Assembly (NCBI GenBank): GCA_028874215.1
Contig: JAPPLF010000049.1
Coordinates: forward strand, 1-64,000
Direction: 5' to 3'
From: Acidobacteriota bacterium
GTDB taxonomy: Bacteria; Acidobacteriota; UBA6911; RPQK01; JAJDTT01
Length of the DNA stretch: 64,000 nt
The notes under the pieces were generated by a model. The model made no database searches. It saw nothing but the letters and a program-made list of their open reading frames with translations, and was not told the DNA's origin. Of this stretch, positions 46,749 through 55,596 are shown one piece after another; positions within the stretch are counted from its first letter, which is position 1, and each line of letters opens with the position of its first letter. A program made the position numbers and the translations under genes.

Positions 46749-48360
46749 GCGATTCCGGCGGACGCCGGATCGATTCGCGGTCCTCTTCCTGGGACTGGGC
46801 GTCCTGGCGCTGCACGTGGCCTGGCTGGCGCTGGATGAGCAACCCCAGGTCTGGGACATGGCTCACCATCAGATCCGGGGCTGGGAGTCCCTCCAGGCCC
46901 TGAACGCCGGGAGGCTGCCGGAAGACTTCTCCTCGCTCTCCTCCTACTACCCTCCCCTCTACTACCTCCAGGAGATGGTGGTTCTGTCCCTGTGGCCCAA
47001 CCGGGACGCGCTCGTCTTCCTCTCCAATCTCCCGGGACTGGTCATGCTTTTCGGCGGCGTCTGGTGGCTGGCCTCCCGGTGCCTGACCCGGGGGGCGGCT
47101 CCCTGGGCGGCGCTGCTGGCTTGGTGCTTTCCCCTGGTGGCCTGGACCAGCCGTTTCTCCCTCCTGGACGTGGCGCTCGGCGGGTGGGTCATGCTGGCCC
47201 TCTGCCTGGTGGCCAAGAGCCGGCATCTGGAACGAAAGGGCTATAGCCTGCTGCTGGGTCTGGTCATCGCGGCGGGGATGTTGACCAAGTGGACCTTCAT
47301 CCTGTTTCTGGCGTTTCCGCTGGTATGGGCGCTGGTCCGTTCCCGGGACCGGAAGCGCTCGCTCCTGAATCTGGTCGACGCCGGGCTGGTGGCGGCTCCT
47401 CTGGTCTTCTGGTGGTACCTGCCCAACGCCCGGAACCTGATGGAGCGGTTCGCTCTCACCATGCAGGCGGCCGGATGGGAACAGGACCCGGGCCTGGAAT
47501 CGCTGCTGGGCTGGCTCTACTATCCCAGGTCGCTGGCCAGCTACTACCTGTTCCTTCCCCTCACCGCGCTCTTCGTCCTGGGGTCGTTCCTCAAGTCCGA
47601 CCGGAACCGGGACCGGCCTCCGGAGGCGAGCCTGATCCGGTGGACATTCTGGGGCGGACTCTTTCTGCTGACGATGCTGGAGGCCAAGGATCCCAGGTAT
47701 GTCCTCCCGCTGGCCGGACCGCTGGCCATCCTGATTCTGCTGCCTTGGGACCGGCGCCAGTGGGTCGTCCGGCTGGCGGCGGCGCTGGCGTTCCTCCAGT
47801 TCCTGGCCGTCTCGTTCTCCCTGCCTCTGGTTCCCGGGAAGCTGGCTCTCTTCCAGGTGCCGGAGGACGGAGACTACCGGGGCGCCGGCCGGGAGTGGGT
47901 CTTGTTCGCGCCGGGATACTTCGACGTGGCCGGTCCGCCGCGCCGGGAGAACTGGCGCCACCGGGAGATCCTGGAGCAGATTCCCGAGGGAGCCAGAATC
48001 GGCTTCGTCCCCGATCTGGCCCACTATCACATGCTGGCCCTGCGGCTTCAGGCCCTGGAGTCGGGAAGGGAACTGGAAGTCGTCCGGGTGGGCCAGTCGG
48101 CCGCGTCACTGGAACTGTTGGACCGCGTGCAGGCCGTGGTGGGGAAGACCGGGCACCAGGGGATCAGTTACCTCACCACCTTCAATCAGGCGGTCTACGA
48201 ACGGCTGGAGCAAAGCGGTTGGCGCGTCACCCGGCGCTGGTCCCTGCCCGACGGGACCGAGGCGCTTCTCTGGCTTCCGTCCGGACCTCCGGAGGGGTTG
48301 GATTCCGGACGGCCTCTTTCTGCGGTCAGTCCGATTCGGGCAGGACCGCCACGGTCCTGA
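46711..48360 (+). CDS. GT39-like membrane glycosyltransferase, second copy
   Basis: 549-residue membrane protein similar in plan to the preceding gene: first loop PQVWDMAHHQIRGWESLQ, then SRFSLLDVALGGWVMLALCLV and GMLTKWTFILFLAFPLVWAL, a dozen hydrophobic segments and a soluble tail. It lacks the paired acidic residues seen at the first loop of the upstream protein (DD becomes WD). Start at 46711 lies inside the end of the upstream gene, indicating coupling. The 3' end overlaps the convergent RidA gene by 35 bases. Donor and acceptor unknown. Confidence 0.75.
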   Translation: MTVPSPSLQPTGERFRRTPDRFAVLFLGLGVLALHVAWLALDEQPQVWDMAHHQIRGWESLQALNAGRLPEDFSSLSSYYPPLYYLQEMVVLSLWPNRDALVFLSNLPGLVMLFGGVWWLASRCLTRGAAPWAALLAWCFPLVAWTSRFSLLDVALGGWVMLALCLVAKSRHLERKGYSLLLGLVIAAGMLTKWTFILFLAFPLVWALVRSRDRKRSLLNLVDAGLVAAPLVFWWYLPNARNLMERFALTMQAAGWEQDPGLESLLGWLYYPRSLASYYLFLPLTALFVLGSFLKSDRNRDRPPEASLIRWTFWGGLFLLTMLEAKDPRYVLPLAGPLAILILLPWDRRQWVVRLAAALAFLQFLAVSFSLPLVPGKLALFQVPEDGDYRGAGREWVLFAPGYFDVAGPPRRENWRHREILEQIPEGARIGFVPDLAHYHMLALRLQALESGRELEVVRVGQSAASLELLDRVQAVVGKTGHQGISYLTTFNQAVYERLEQSGWRVTRRWSLPDGTEALLWLPSGPPEGLDSGRPLSAVSPIRAGPPRS

Positions 48361-48745
48361 TCTCCACCAGGGCCTTGGAACCGGCCAGGGACTCGATGTT
48401 GATCAGAGTGTTGGTGGGGTAGTCCCCGTCCGGGTAAAGGGAAGGGAACAACTCCCGCCTGGCCGCCAGAAAGGGCGCCACCGATTCCACGCCCACCAGA
48501 TAGGTGGTGAATTCCACCACGTCCGAAAAAGAGGCGCCGGCGCCTTGGAGGACCCGGCCGATGTTTTCGAAGACCTGGCGCGTCTGCGCGGCGTCGTCGC
48601 CCTCTCCCACCAGCTCTCCTTCGGGCGAGAAGGCGGTCTGTCCGGCGATGAAGAGCAGGCCTCCGGCACCCACGGCGTAGGAGTATTCTCCGCCCGGGGG
48701 AAACATCCCCGGCGGGTTGATGACGGTTCGTTTCTTGCGGCTCAT
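48326..48745 (-). CDS. RidA-family protein
   Basis: 139-residue RidA/YjgF-type protein from ATG 48745 (MSRKKRTVINPPGMFPPG) with GGAG upstream. The fold is clear: FIAGQTAFSPEGELVGEGDDAAQTRQVFENI, FSDVVEFTTYLVG, and a C-terminal VEIRTVAVLPESD. The Arg that positions imine substrates in true RidA deaminases is seen in VEIRTVAV. RidA removes reactive enamines/imines made by PLP enzymes; subfamily members have other roles. Last gene of a three-gene minus-strand operon, overlapping the methyltransferase by four bases. Confidence 0.87.
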   Translation of the reverse strand: MSRKKRTVINPPGMFPPGGEYSYAVGAGGLLFIAGQTAFSPEGELVGEGDDAAQTRQVFENIGRVLQGAGASFSDVVEFTTYLVGVESVAPFLAARRELFPSLYPDGDYPTNTLINIESLAGSKALVEIRTVAVLPESD

Positions 48746-49497
48746 CGACTCGGCTCCATTGATGTGACTACCGGGCCCGGCTTTCTGGCGGTGCAGACGT
48801 AGCCCAGTGTCGTGTTGCGGGTTGGGTCCAGGAAGTCGAACATGGGCAGCAGAACTCCCAACACTCCACACACGGCGGCGACGGGCGGGAACAGCAGCCA
48901 CCGCCATCCTCCCTGGAAGTAGAGTATCGAATCCAGCAGGCGCCTTCCCAGCAGCGTGAAGAATCCACCGCCGGCTTCGATTTCAATGCCGGCAAATCCG
49001 GCTCGCTCCAGCAGCCATTGGAGGCCGGGACGGGTATAGCGAAAATAGTCGTGGGGCGCCTGGTGGACTCCCCATTCCTGGGGCGCCGCCAAGAGCAGCC
49101 GGGCGCCCGGAGCCAACACCCGGCCCAGCTCTTCCAGCACCGCCCGGGGGTCCCGGACGTGCTCCAGGACCACGATGTTGATGGCCGCCCCGAAGGAGCC
49201 GTCCCGAAACGGCAGCCGCGCCAGGTCCGCCACACCGTCGAGCCGCGAATAGTCCCAGTCGGCGTCTCCCACGGCCAGGTCCACGGCCACGTAGCGGCAA
49301 TGGGAGAATTCGCGGGCGTACGGGCACTCGCCGGCGCCGGCGTCCAGCACCCGGGTCCCGGCCGGCAGCGAGCGGCCGAAATCGGCCACCCGGTCTTCGA
49401 TCAGGGTCTCGAACCGAAGGATCAGCCGGCGCACCCATCGGGGAAGCCGGTTCACCATTCGGCGGTGCCAAGGGGCGATGTCATTGGGTCCCATCAT
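48742..49497 (-). CDS. SAM-dependent methyltransferase (class I, Methyltransf_11 type)
   Basis: 251-residue methyltransferase. The SAM-binding glycine loop is RVLDAGAGECPYAREF, the acidic strand end is VAVDLAVGDADWDY, and VADLARLPFRDGSFGAAINIVVLEHVRDP is the motif II/III region. A hydrophobic stretch near the C-terminus (about 205-230) suggests a membrane contact. Substrate unknown. ATG 49497 or the adjacent 49494 is the start; it overlaps the thioesterase by 17 bases and the RidA gene by four. Confidence 0.83.
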   Translation of the reverse strand: MMGPNDIAPWHRRMVNRLPRWVRRLILRFETLIEDRVADFGRSLPAGTRVLDAGAGECPYAREFSHCRYVAVDLAVGDADWDYSRLDGVADLARLPFRDGSFGAAINIVVLEHVRDPRAVLEELGRVLAPGARLLLAAPQEWGVHQAPHDYFRYTRPGLQWLLERAGFAGIEIEAGGGFFTLLGRRLLDSILYFQGGWRWLLFPPVAAVCGVLGVLLPMFDFLDPTRNTTLGYVCTARKPGPVVTSMEPSR

Positions 49498-49909
49498 CGA
49501 GGCGGCAGGCTGTCAGAAAGTAGTCGGGAAAGGTGCAGGGACGGCCGTGCCGGTTGGTGGCGATGTGCCGGCTCTCTCCCCGGGCGTAGTTCACGTTTCC
49601 CGCGGGATCCACGATCCGGTAGCCGAAGGTCATGCCCCGTCGGCCCAGGCGCTTCAGACGGGTTCGAATCACAAATTCCCGGTCGTAAAACAGCGGCTTC
49701 ATGTAGCGGCAGTGGACTTCCACGACTGGAAGGAACGTCTCCGATTCCCGTTCCAGCCGGTCGTAACTCAGGCCCAGATCCCGAAAGAACTCGAGCCGCG
49801 CGACTTCGAACCAGACCAGGTGGTTGGAGTGGTGAGCGAACCCCATCTGATCCGTTTCGGCGTAGCGCACCCGGAATCGGGTTTCGGTGACACGGTCTCG
49901 GATCATCAT
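49481..49909 (-). CDS. Hotdog-fold acyl-CoA thioesterase (YbgC/4-HBT family)
   Basis: 142-residue thioesterase from ATG 49909. The catalytic segment VRYAETDQMGFAHHSNHLVWFEVARLEFFRD has the family Asp-x-x-Gly-x-x-His pattern, and FPVVEVHCRYMKPLFYDREFVIRTR follows as usual. It probably hydrolyses short or aromatic acyl-CoA. First gene of the minus-strand operon thioesterase-methyltransferase-RidA. No good ribosome binding site is seen; a longer upstream frame is not credible. Confidence 0.84.
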   Translation of the reverse strand: MMIRDRVTETRFRVRYAETDQMGFAHHSNHLVWFEVARLEFFRDLGLSYDRLERESETFLPVVEVHCRYMKPLFYDREFVIRTRLKRLGRRGMTFGYRIVDPAGNVNYARGESRHIATNRHGRPCTFPDYFLTACRLDDGTQ

Positions 49910-50044
49910 GGCGTCGTCGGTTTCGGCAGGCCCAAGTTTACTACGGAAACGGGAGCACAGAGGAGGCTGCCATCGAGTCTCTTCGTAGCTCACTCCACTG
50001 CCGGGCCTTGATTCGAGTGGTCCGGGACTGGAATACTCGGGTTG

Positions 50045-50764
50045 ATGCTTCCACAACGCCTGCTGCTGTTTGCGTGCATTCTGAGTGTTTTGCCATTGTC
50101 CAACCTCACGGAGGCCCCGGCCCAGAAGTACGTGCCGGTCCTGCCGGTCGTGGAGACCGACGACGGGGGCCGTCCGCCCGCCGACGCCCTGGTTCTGTTC
50201 GACGGTTCCGGCAACTCCCGCTTCACTCGCACGGATGGCAGTCCGGCGGACTGGAAGGTTGAGGAAGGCGTCCTGATTGCCGGGGATCACGACATCATCA
50301 CCAAGGATTGGTTCCGCGACGCCCAGGTTCACGTCGAGTTCAATCTCCCCTCGGACGACCCGGCCCACGGCAACAGCGGTTTCTACTTCCACCACCTTTA
50401 CGAGGTCCAGATCCTGGATTCCCACAACCCCAACCGATTCACTGCGAAACAGCAGTGCGCCTCGTTCTTCAACCTTTACGCCCCCATGGTCAATGTGACC
50501 CGGGCGCCGGGCCAATGGCAGACCTACGACATCCTGTTTCGCGCCGCCCGGCTGGACCGGAGATCGGGACGAGTGGTGAAACCGGCCCGGTTCACCATTC
50601 TTCACAACGGAGTCCTGGTGCAGTACGAGCGCACCCTGTGGGAGGGGACGGGCGCGGGCCGGCGCAACCGCATGGTTTCGGAGGGGCCGCTGAAGCTGCA
50701 GGCCCATGGCAGCCCGGTTCAATTCCGGAACATCTGGATCCGGCGGCTGCCGTACCAACCCTGA
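50045..50764 (+). CDS. DUF1080 (3-keto-disaccharide hydrolase-like) secreted protein
   Basis: 239-residue exported protein with a signal peptide (MLPQRLLLFACILSVLPLS... to about residue 28) and a single concanavalin-like DUF1080 domain: ALVLFDGSGNSRFTRTDGSPADWKVEEGVL, IITKDWFRDAQVHVEFNLP, NSGFYFHHLYEVQILDS and a closing VQFRNIWIRRLP. The family includes 3-keto-glycoside lyases/hydrolases. It lies next to a Tat-exported Gfo/Idh/MocA protein, which would fit oxidation of a sugar to the 3-keto form followed by cleavage; that is inference. Confidence 0.83.
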   Translation: MLPQRLLLFACILSVLPLSNLTEAPAQKYVPVLPVVETDDGGRPPADALVLFDGSGNSRFTRTDGSPADWKVEEGVLIAGDHDIITKDWFRDAQVHVEFNLPSDDPAHGNSGFYFHHLYEVQILDSHNPNRFTAKQQCASFFNLYAPMVNVTRAPGQWQTYDILFRAARLDRRSGRVVKPARFTILHNGVLVQYERTLWEGTGAGRRNRMVSEGPLKLQAHGSPVQFRNIWIRRLPYQP

Positions 50765-50860
50765 ACAGATCTGGTCCGAGCGCCTTGATTTCGTTTGCGT
50801 GTTGAGCCGGGATAAACGGGGGAGCTTGACAGCCCCCCCGGTAAGGAACTCGAACTCGAA

Positions 50861-52150
50861 CTAGACCTTGGGTTCCCAGCCCTTGGCGTATTCCTTGGAC
50901 CAGTAGCCCTTGGCCTCATCGTCGCCCAGGATATGGCCGTTGCTGGAGTCGCACTTGAGGTTCCGGCCCGTGCGGTGAGCGATGTTGCCCAGGTGGCACA
51001 TGAGAGTGCTCTTGTGTGCCTCGAGGATCTCGGCGTTGCAGATCGTGGGATCGTCGTTGCGGATCGCCGCCAGGAAGTTCTGGGCGTGGGGGAGGTCTCC
51101 GTAGGTGTCTTCCCCTTTCTTCGCGACCAGATTGTCGCCCTTGTCGTAGAGGGCGTAGGACCCTTTTGTGCCCAGGTCCAGAGCGCCCCGGTCGCCATAG
51201 AAGGTGATGAAGCCGGGGCTGTGGCGGTTGTTGCTCAAGCCGGCCCAGGAGATGGAGCGCTTGCCTTCAAATTCGTAGCAGACGGTGTGGGTGTCCGGAG
51301 TCTCCTGGTCGTCGTCGAAGAGATAGCGGCCACCGCTGGAGGTCACCTTGATCGGGTAGTCGACGCCCATTCCCCACCGGCACAGGTCCAGGGTGTGGAC
51401 TCCATTGTTGCCCAGTTCGCCATTGCCCCAATGCCAATGCCAGTGCCAGTTGTAGTGGATCAGGTTGTCCTTGTAGGGAACCCGGGTGGCCGGTCCCTGC
51501 CACAGTTCGTAGTCCAGGTGGGCGGGGACAGGGGTTTGTTTGCCCCGGCCCAGGGTGCCCCGGCCGCTGTTGTACCAGGTGCGGACCATGTAGACGCGGC
51601 CGATGGCCCCTTCCCGCAGTTGTTGAACAGCCTCGCGTGTGCCCGGCGAGCTTCGCCGCTGGGTGCCCATCTGGACCGCCCGGTTGTACTTGCGGGCGGC
51701 GGCGACCATGAGCTCGCCCTCGCGGGGGGTGTGGCTGCACGGTTTCTCCACGTATGCGTGCTTGCCGGCGGAACAGGCCAGGATGGTGGCCGGGGCGTGC
51801 CAGTGGTTGGGCCCGGAGTTGAGGAGGGCGTCCACCTCGGAATCGTCCAGGATCCGCCTGAAGTCTCCGACCTTCTGAGGCGCCCTTCCGGTCTGCTGCT
51901 CGACCGTGTGGGCCACCTTGTCCAGACGGAGCGAATCGACGTCGCAGACGTACTTGATGTGAACGTTGGGCTGTTGTCCGAAGCTCTCGGCCAGACGCCT
52001 GCCCCGGCTCATCCCCATGATTCCGACGACGACCCGGGTGTTGGGCGAATCGTACTTGATGTTGCTCCTGGCAGAGACCGATAGTCCGGAGGCGGCTACC
52101 CCGATGGCGGCGCTGCCCAGAAAACGTCTCCGGTCGATGGATTCAGACAT
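50861..52150 (-). CDS. Tat-exported Gfo/Idh/MocA oxidoreductase
   Basis: 429-residue oxidoreductase with an N-terminal twin-arginine signal (R7-R8-R9-F10-L, MSESIDRRRFLGSAAIG). The nucleotide-binding domain begins at TRVVVGIMGMSRGRRLAESF; EKPCSHTPREGE has the conserved Lys-Pro, and the substrate domain includes a His/Trp-rich run (YNWHWHWHWGNGELGNNGVHTLDLCRWGMG) characteristic of a Planctomycetes/Acidobacteria subgroup. Strong GGAGG before ATG 52150. As an exported member it should carry tightly bound NAD(P) and oxidise or reduce a glycoside in the periplasm. Convergent with the DUF1080 gene (gap 96 bases). Confidence 0.88.
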   Translation of the reverse strand: MSESIDRRRFLGSAAIGVAASGLSVSARSNIKYDSPNTRVVVGIMGMSRGRRLAESFGQQPNVHIKYVCDVDSLRLDKVAHTVEQQTGRAPQKVGDFRRILDDSEVDALLNSGPNHWHAPATILACSAGKHAYVEKPCSHTPREGELMVAAARKYNRAVQMGTQRRSSPGTREAVQQLREGAIGRVYMVRTWYNSGRGTLGRGKQTPVPAHLDYELWQGPATRVPYKDNLIHYNWHWHWHWGNGELGNNGVHTLDLCRWGMGVDYPIKVTSSGGRYLFDDDQETPDTHTVCYEFEGKRSISWAGLSNNRHSPGFITFYGDRGALDLGTKGSYALYDKGDNLVAKKGEDTYGDLPHAQNFLAAIRNDDPTICNAEILEAHKSTLMCHLGNIAHRTGRNLKCDSSNGHILGDDEAKGYWSKEYAKGWEPKV

Positions 52151-52226
52151 TGTGGCTCCTCCTTGCGAATTACGATGATTCACCATTATCGCCGGGGGGT
52201 GTGTCTCGATCAACCCGCGGCATGGC

Positions 52227-53381
52227 TCACAGGCTGATTTTCGCCAAGCCCAGGAGGGCGATGACGATGGTGGCCGCCAGGCCGAGTGAAAAGGCTTTGG
52301 TCCCACCCGTCCTGAAGGTCTGCAGGTCGGTCATCAGTCCCACTCCGGCCATGGCCCCGGTAATGATCCAGCGGCCCGAACTGCCCAGCAGCAGCGCCAG
52401 ATCCACCCGATAGTCCCCTGGGCCCAGGATGAATCGATCGGTCAGGTGGAGGGTGACTTCCGGGAAGAACCCCAGGGTCCGAAGCAGCGCCATGCCCAGG
52501 AAAAGGAGGACGAAGCCAGGCAGGAGTTTCCCGTAGTGGACGGTCCGCCGGGGAAACGAGGCCACTCTCCGCCGCCTGCGGGCATAGAGGGCTCCGATGA
52601 CGAAGACGGCGGGGCCCAGAACGGAGATCCGCGTGAGCTTGACGATGGTGGAGAGCTCGCCGGCCAACTGTCCGTTGAGCTGGTGGGCGAAACCGGCGGC
52701 CAGCACCTGCGGCGTGGCGTGGATGGAGAGGCCGCACCAGATGCCGTAGCCGGAGGCGGTCAGCTCCAGGAGCGCGCCCAGGAGTGGAAACAGGAGCATG
52801 GCCACGACGCCCATGAGGTTGACGGTGGCGATGGACAACGCCACTTCCCGTTCGTCCCCGTCTACGACCGGCGCCGTGGCCACGATGGCGGAACTGCCGC
52901 AGATGGCCGTCCCCACCCCGATGAGCAGGGAGATCTTTTCCCCCATTCCCAGCAGGCGTCCCAGAAGCCAGGTGCTGGCCACGACGCCAGCGATGATGAC
53001 CAGAATCGCCAGCAGCACGTCCAGGCTCACCTGAAGCATGGTGTAGAAATCCAACCGGGCGCCCAGCAGGATGATTCCCACGGGAAGCAGCTTCCTGACC
53101 ACCAGGTTCACACCCGGTTTCAATCCCGCGGAAGACCGAAACAGATTCCGCAGGGCCATTCCCAAGAGCAGCGCCAGCAGGACTTCGCTGACGGGATGAA
53201 TTCCGCCGCTGGTGGTGAAGGGGGGGTAGGGCAGGTGGTTCAACCAGGCCGCGAGTCCGGTCAGCACGACGCAGACCAGCAGGCCCGGCCACCGTGAGAC
53301 TCTCTTGGAAACCGCCAGTTTCCTGCGGAACTGCCGTTCGAACTTCCGCTCGGACCGGCTCAGGCCGGACTTCCAGGTCAA
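52227..53381 (-). CDS. YeiH/UPF0324-family putative sulfate exporter
   Basis: 384-residue membrane protein of the YeiH family (about ten membrane segments). Family blocks: IHPVSEVLLALLLGMALRN, LLPVGIILLGARL, LIGVGTAICGSSAIVATAPVV and SGRWIITGAMAGVGLMTDL. A charged N-terminus precedes the first helix. The start is TTG 53381, which overlaps the cysK stop (TTGA); a GTG near residue 29 is an alternative. Association with cysteine synthase supports a link to sulfur compounds; the transported ion has not been firmly established for most members. Confidence 0.83.
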   Translation of the reverse strand: MTWKSGLSRSERKFERQFRRKLAVSKRVSRWPGLLVCVVLTGLAAWLNHLPYPPFTTSGGIHPVSEVLLALLLGMALRNLFRSSAGLKPGVNLVVRKLLPVGIILLGARLDFYTMLQVSLDVLLAILVIIAGVVASTWLLGRLLGMGEKISLLIGVGTAICGSSAIVATAPVVDGDEREVALSIATVNLMGVVAMLLFPLLGALLELTASGYGIWCGLSIHATPQVLAAGFAHQLNGQLAGELSTIVKLTRISVLGPAVFVIGALYARRRRRVASFPRRTVHYGKLLPGFVLLFLGMALLRTLGFFPEVTLHLTDRFILGPGDYRVDLALLLGSSGRWIITGAMAGVGLMTDLQTFRTGGTKAFSLGLAATIVIALLGLAKISL

Positions 53382-54337
53382 AGCAGCAGGCTCTCGTCGT
53401 AGTCCCGTTCCTCCTTGAAATACTCTTCCACGCTGAAGTAGCGGGACCCCGTATCCGGGAGGACGGTGACCACGTTCTGGTCCGGGGACAGTCGCTTGGC
53501 GACCTGCCGGGCCGCCAGAACGGCGGCGCCGGAGGAGACACCGACCAGGAGCGACTCTTCCCGGGCAAGCCGGCGCGCCATGCGAAAGGCGTCCTTGTCG
53601 TCGACCGGGATCACCTCGTCGATCACCTCCCGGTTCAGCACCGGAGGAACGAACCCGGCGCCGATCCCCTCGATGGCGTGCAATCCCGGCGGGCCGCCGC
53701 TGAGGACGGCCGAGCCGGCCGGCTCGACGCCGACGATCCGGATGCCGGGGACGCGTTCCTTCAGGAACTCTCCGACTCCCGTGATCGTTCCTCCGGTTCC
53801 GACGCCCACCACGAGGGCAGCGGCGTTCCCGCCGGTCGCCTCCAAAATCTCGGGTCCGGTGGTTTCCCGGTGCACCTGGGGGTTGGCCGGATTCTCGAAC
53901 TGGCGCATCTCGATCCAGCCCGGACTCCGCTCCACCAACCGGCGCGCACGCCGAACTGCGCCGGGGATGTCCTCTTTGCCGGGAGTCAGCACCACCTCGG
54001 CCCCGTAACGGATGGCCAGGGAGCGCCTTTCGAAGCTCATGGTCTCCGGCATGGTGAGGATCAGGCGGTACCCGCGCTCCGCGCAGATCATGGCCAGTCC
54101 GATGCCGGTGTTTCCGCTGGTGGCCTCCACGATCCCCATTCCGGGCCGAAGCCGTCCTTCAGCCTCTGCGGCATCGATCATGCTCCGGGCGATCCGGTCC
54201 TTCACGCTGCCCCCGGGGTTCAGGTACTCGAGCTTGGCCAGGATCGCCGCCCGCCCGCTTGGGCCCAGCCGGTCCAAACGCACCACGGGCGTCTTGCCGA
54301 TCAGGTCGGCGACTTGAGTGTGGACGAAAGGATCCAT
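53378..54337 (-). CDS. cysK: Cysteine synthase A
   Basis: 319-residue PLP enzyme making L-cysteine from O-acetylserine and sulfide. The PLP lysine lies in NPGGSVKDRIARSMI, the substrate loop is EATSGNTGIGLAM, the phosphate-binding loop GVGTGGTITGVGEFLKE and the PLP-nitrogen Ser in VLPDTGSRYFS. Start ATG 54337 (MDPFVHTQVADLIGKTPVVRL) has AGGGAAACGAG upstream; the frame extends nine codons further without support. First gene of the pair with the YeiH-type exporter. Confidence 0.94.
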   Translation of the reverse strand: MDPFVHTQVADLIGKTPVVRLDRLGPSGRAAILAKLEYLNPGGSVKDRIARSMIDAAEAEGRLRPGMGIVEATSGNTGIGLAMICAERGYRLILTMPETMSFERRSLAIRYGAEVVLTPGKEDIPGAVRRARRLVERSPGWIEMRQFENPANPQVHRETTGPEILEATGGNAAALVVGVGTGGTITGVGEFLKERVPGIRIVGVEPAGSAVLSGGPPGLHAIEGIGAGFVPPVLNREVIDEVIPVDDKDAFRMARRLAREESLLVGVSSGAAVLAARQVAKRLSPDQNVVTVLPDTGSRYFSVEEYFKEERDYDESLLL

Positions 54338-54521
54338 CTCGTTTCCCTGGAGAATCGCGGGCAAGTGCGCGGCCCGTCGCCGGGATCAATGTCGTTCACG
54401 GAGAGCCCCCCAAGGAACTCCGGCCCCCGGTGGATTCGTGTCACTGTCCAAGGTAACGTATGTCGCGGCCAAAGAGGAGCCGGTCCTCCATGCCGGCTAC
54501 ATCGGAACTCGGGAGCAACGT

Positions 54522-55553
54522 ATGAAGGATCACTCGATCATCGACTACCGAGACTGCGACCGGCAGATCTGGGAAGAGGAACTGAGCGAATTCGTTCCCG
54601 ACCGGATTCTTGACGCGCACATCCATTTCTATTGGGCTTCCGATTTTCCCGTCCCGCCCCCGCAGGGGACGCGGACCGATGCGGGGCTGGCCACCCTGAA
54701 CGACTGGGCCCGGGTCTTCTATCCCGGCCGGCGAATGCAGTACCTGATTCTGGGCATGCCGGTCGTGGGCATTGACGTCGGCCGGCACGTGGAGACGGTC
54801 CGGCGGGAGATCGAAGGCGTCCCCGGCCTCCGCTACCATCGGCTCGTCACGCCCTCCTGCCGCATCCGGGACATCGAGCGGGACCTCCGGCATCCTCAGT
54901 TCACCGGCCTGAAACCGTACCGGACGTTTTCGGTGACCGGGGACATCGCCCAATGCCGGATCCACGAATTCCTGCCCCATGAACAGATGGAGCTGGCGGA
55001 CCATTACGGGCTTTGGGTCACCATGCACCTCTCGAGGTTTCACGGCTGTGCGGACGAGTGGAACCTGGACGACCTGACCGAATTCACCACCAAGCGGTAC
55101 CCCGGGATCAAGTGGTTGCTGGCCCACTGCGCCCGGAGCTTCACCTACTGGCCCATTCGGCAGGCGGTGGAAAGGTTGCGGGATCTGCCCAACATCCACT
55201 ACGACACCTCGGCAGTGACCGATGTTCGCCCCTACATCACTCTGCTGACGAAAGAAAACCCGAAGCGGATCTTCTGGGGCTCGGACGGCGTCGGCGCCGC
55301 CTTCTTTCACGGGCACTACGCCGCGCTGGGCCGGGCCTGGCAGCACTACGATGCCGACGACGGCGTCCTCAAATACCCCCACTGCGACGGGCGGCCCGTG
55401 CTGTCGGTCTATGAACAGCTCCTTTCCCTGCGGGACGCCGCCGAGATTGCGCAGTTGTCCAAATCGGACATCGAGGGCATCTTCTGGAGGAACGCGGCCG
55501 AGGCACTGGGCGTTCCGGAGGACGAGGGTTTCTCCAACGGGGCCGCAACATAG
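54522..55553 (+). CDS. Amidohydrolase-2 family TIM-barrel hydrolase
   Basis: 343-residue metal-dependent hydrolase or decarboxylase. Start ATG 54522 (MKDHSIIDYRDCDRQ) follows GGGAGC. The metal-binding H-x-H is in DRILDAHIHFYW, with further motif elements GLWVTMHLSRF, KWLLAHCARSF and the Asp in RIFWGSDGVGAAFF. The AHH-type family covers ACMSD-like decarboxylases and lactonases. It precedes an LDH2-family dehydrogenase by 43 bases, so both may belong to one hydroxy-acid route. Substrate not determined. Confidence 0.82.
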   Translation: MKDHSIIDYRDCDRQIWEEELSEFVPDRILDAHIHFYWASDFPVPPPQGTRTDAGLATLNDWARVFYPGRRMQYLILGMPVVGIDVGRHVETVRREIEGVPGLRYHRLVTPSCRIRDIERDLRHPQFTGLKPYRTFSVTGDIAQCRIHEFLPHEQMELADHYGLWVTMHLSRFHGCADEWNLDDLTEFTTKRYPGIKWLLAHCARSFTYWPIRQAVERLRDLPNIHYDTSAVTDVRPYITLLTKENPKRIFWGSDGVGAAFFHGHYAALGRAWQHYDADDGVLKYPHCDGRPVLSVYEQLLSLRDAAEIAQLSKSDIEGIFWRNAAEALGVPEDEGFSNGAAT

Positions 55554-55596
55554 GCATAAACACGCAGCAAACAGGCCTAACGGGCATGGAGATCCG

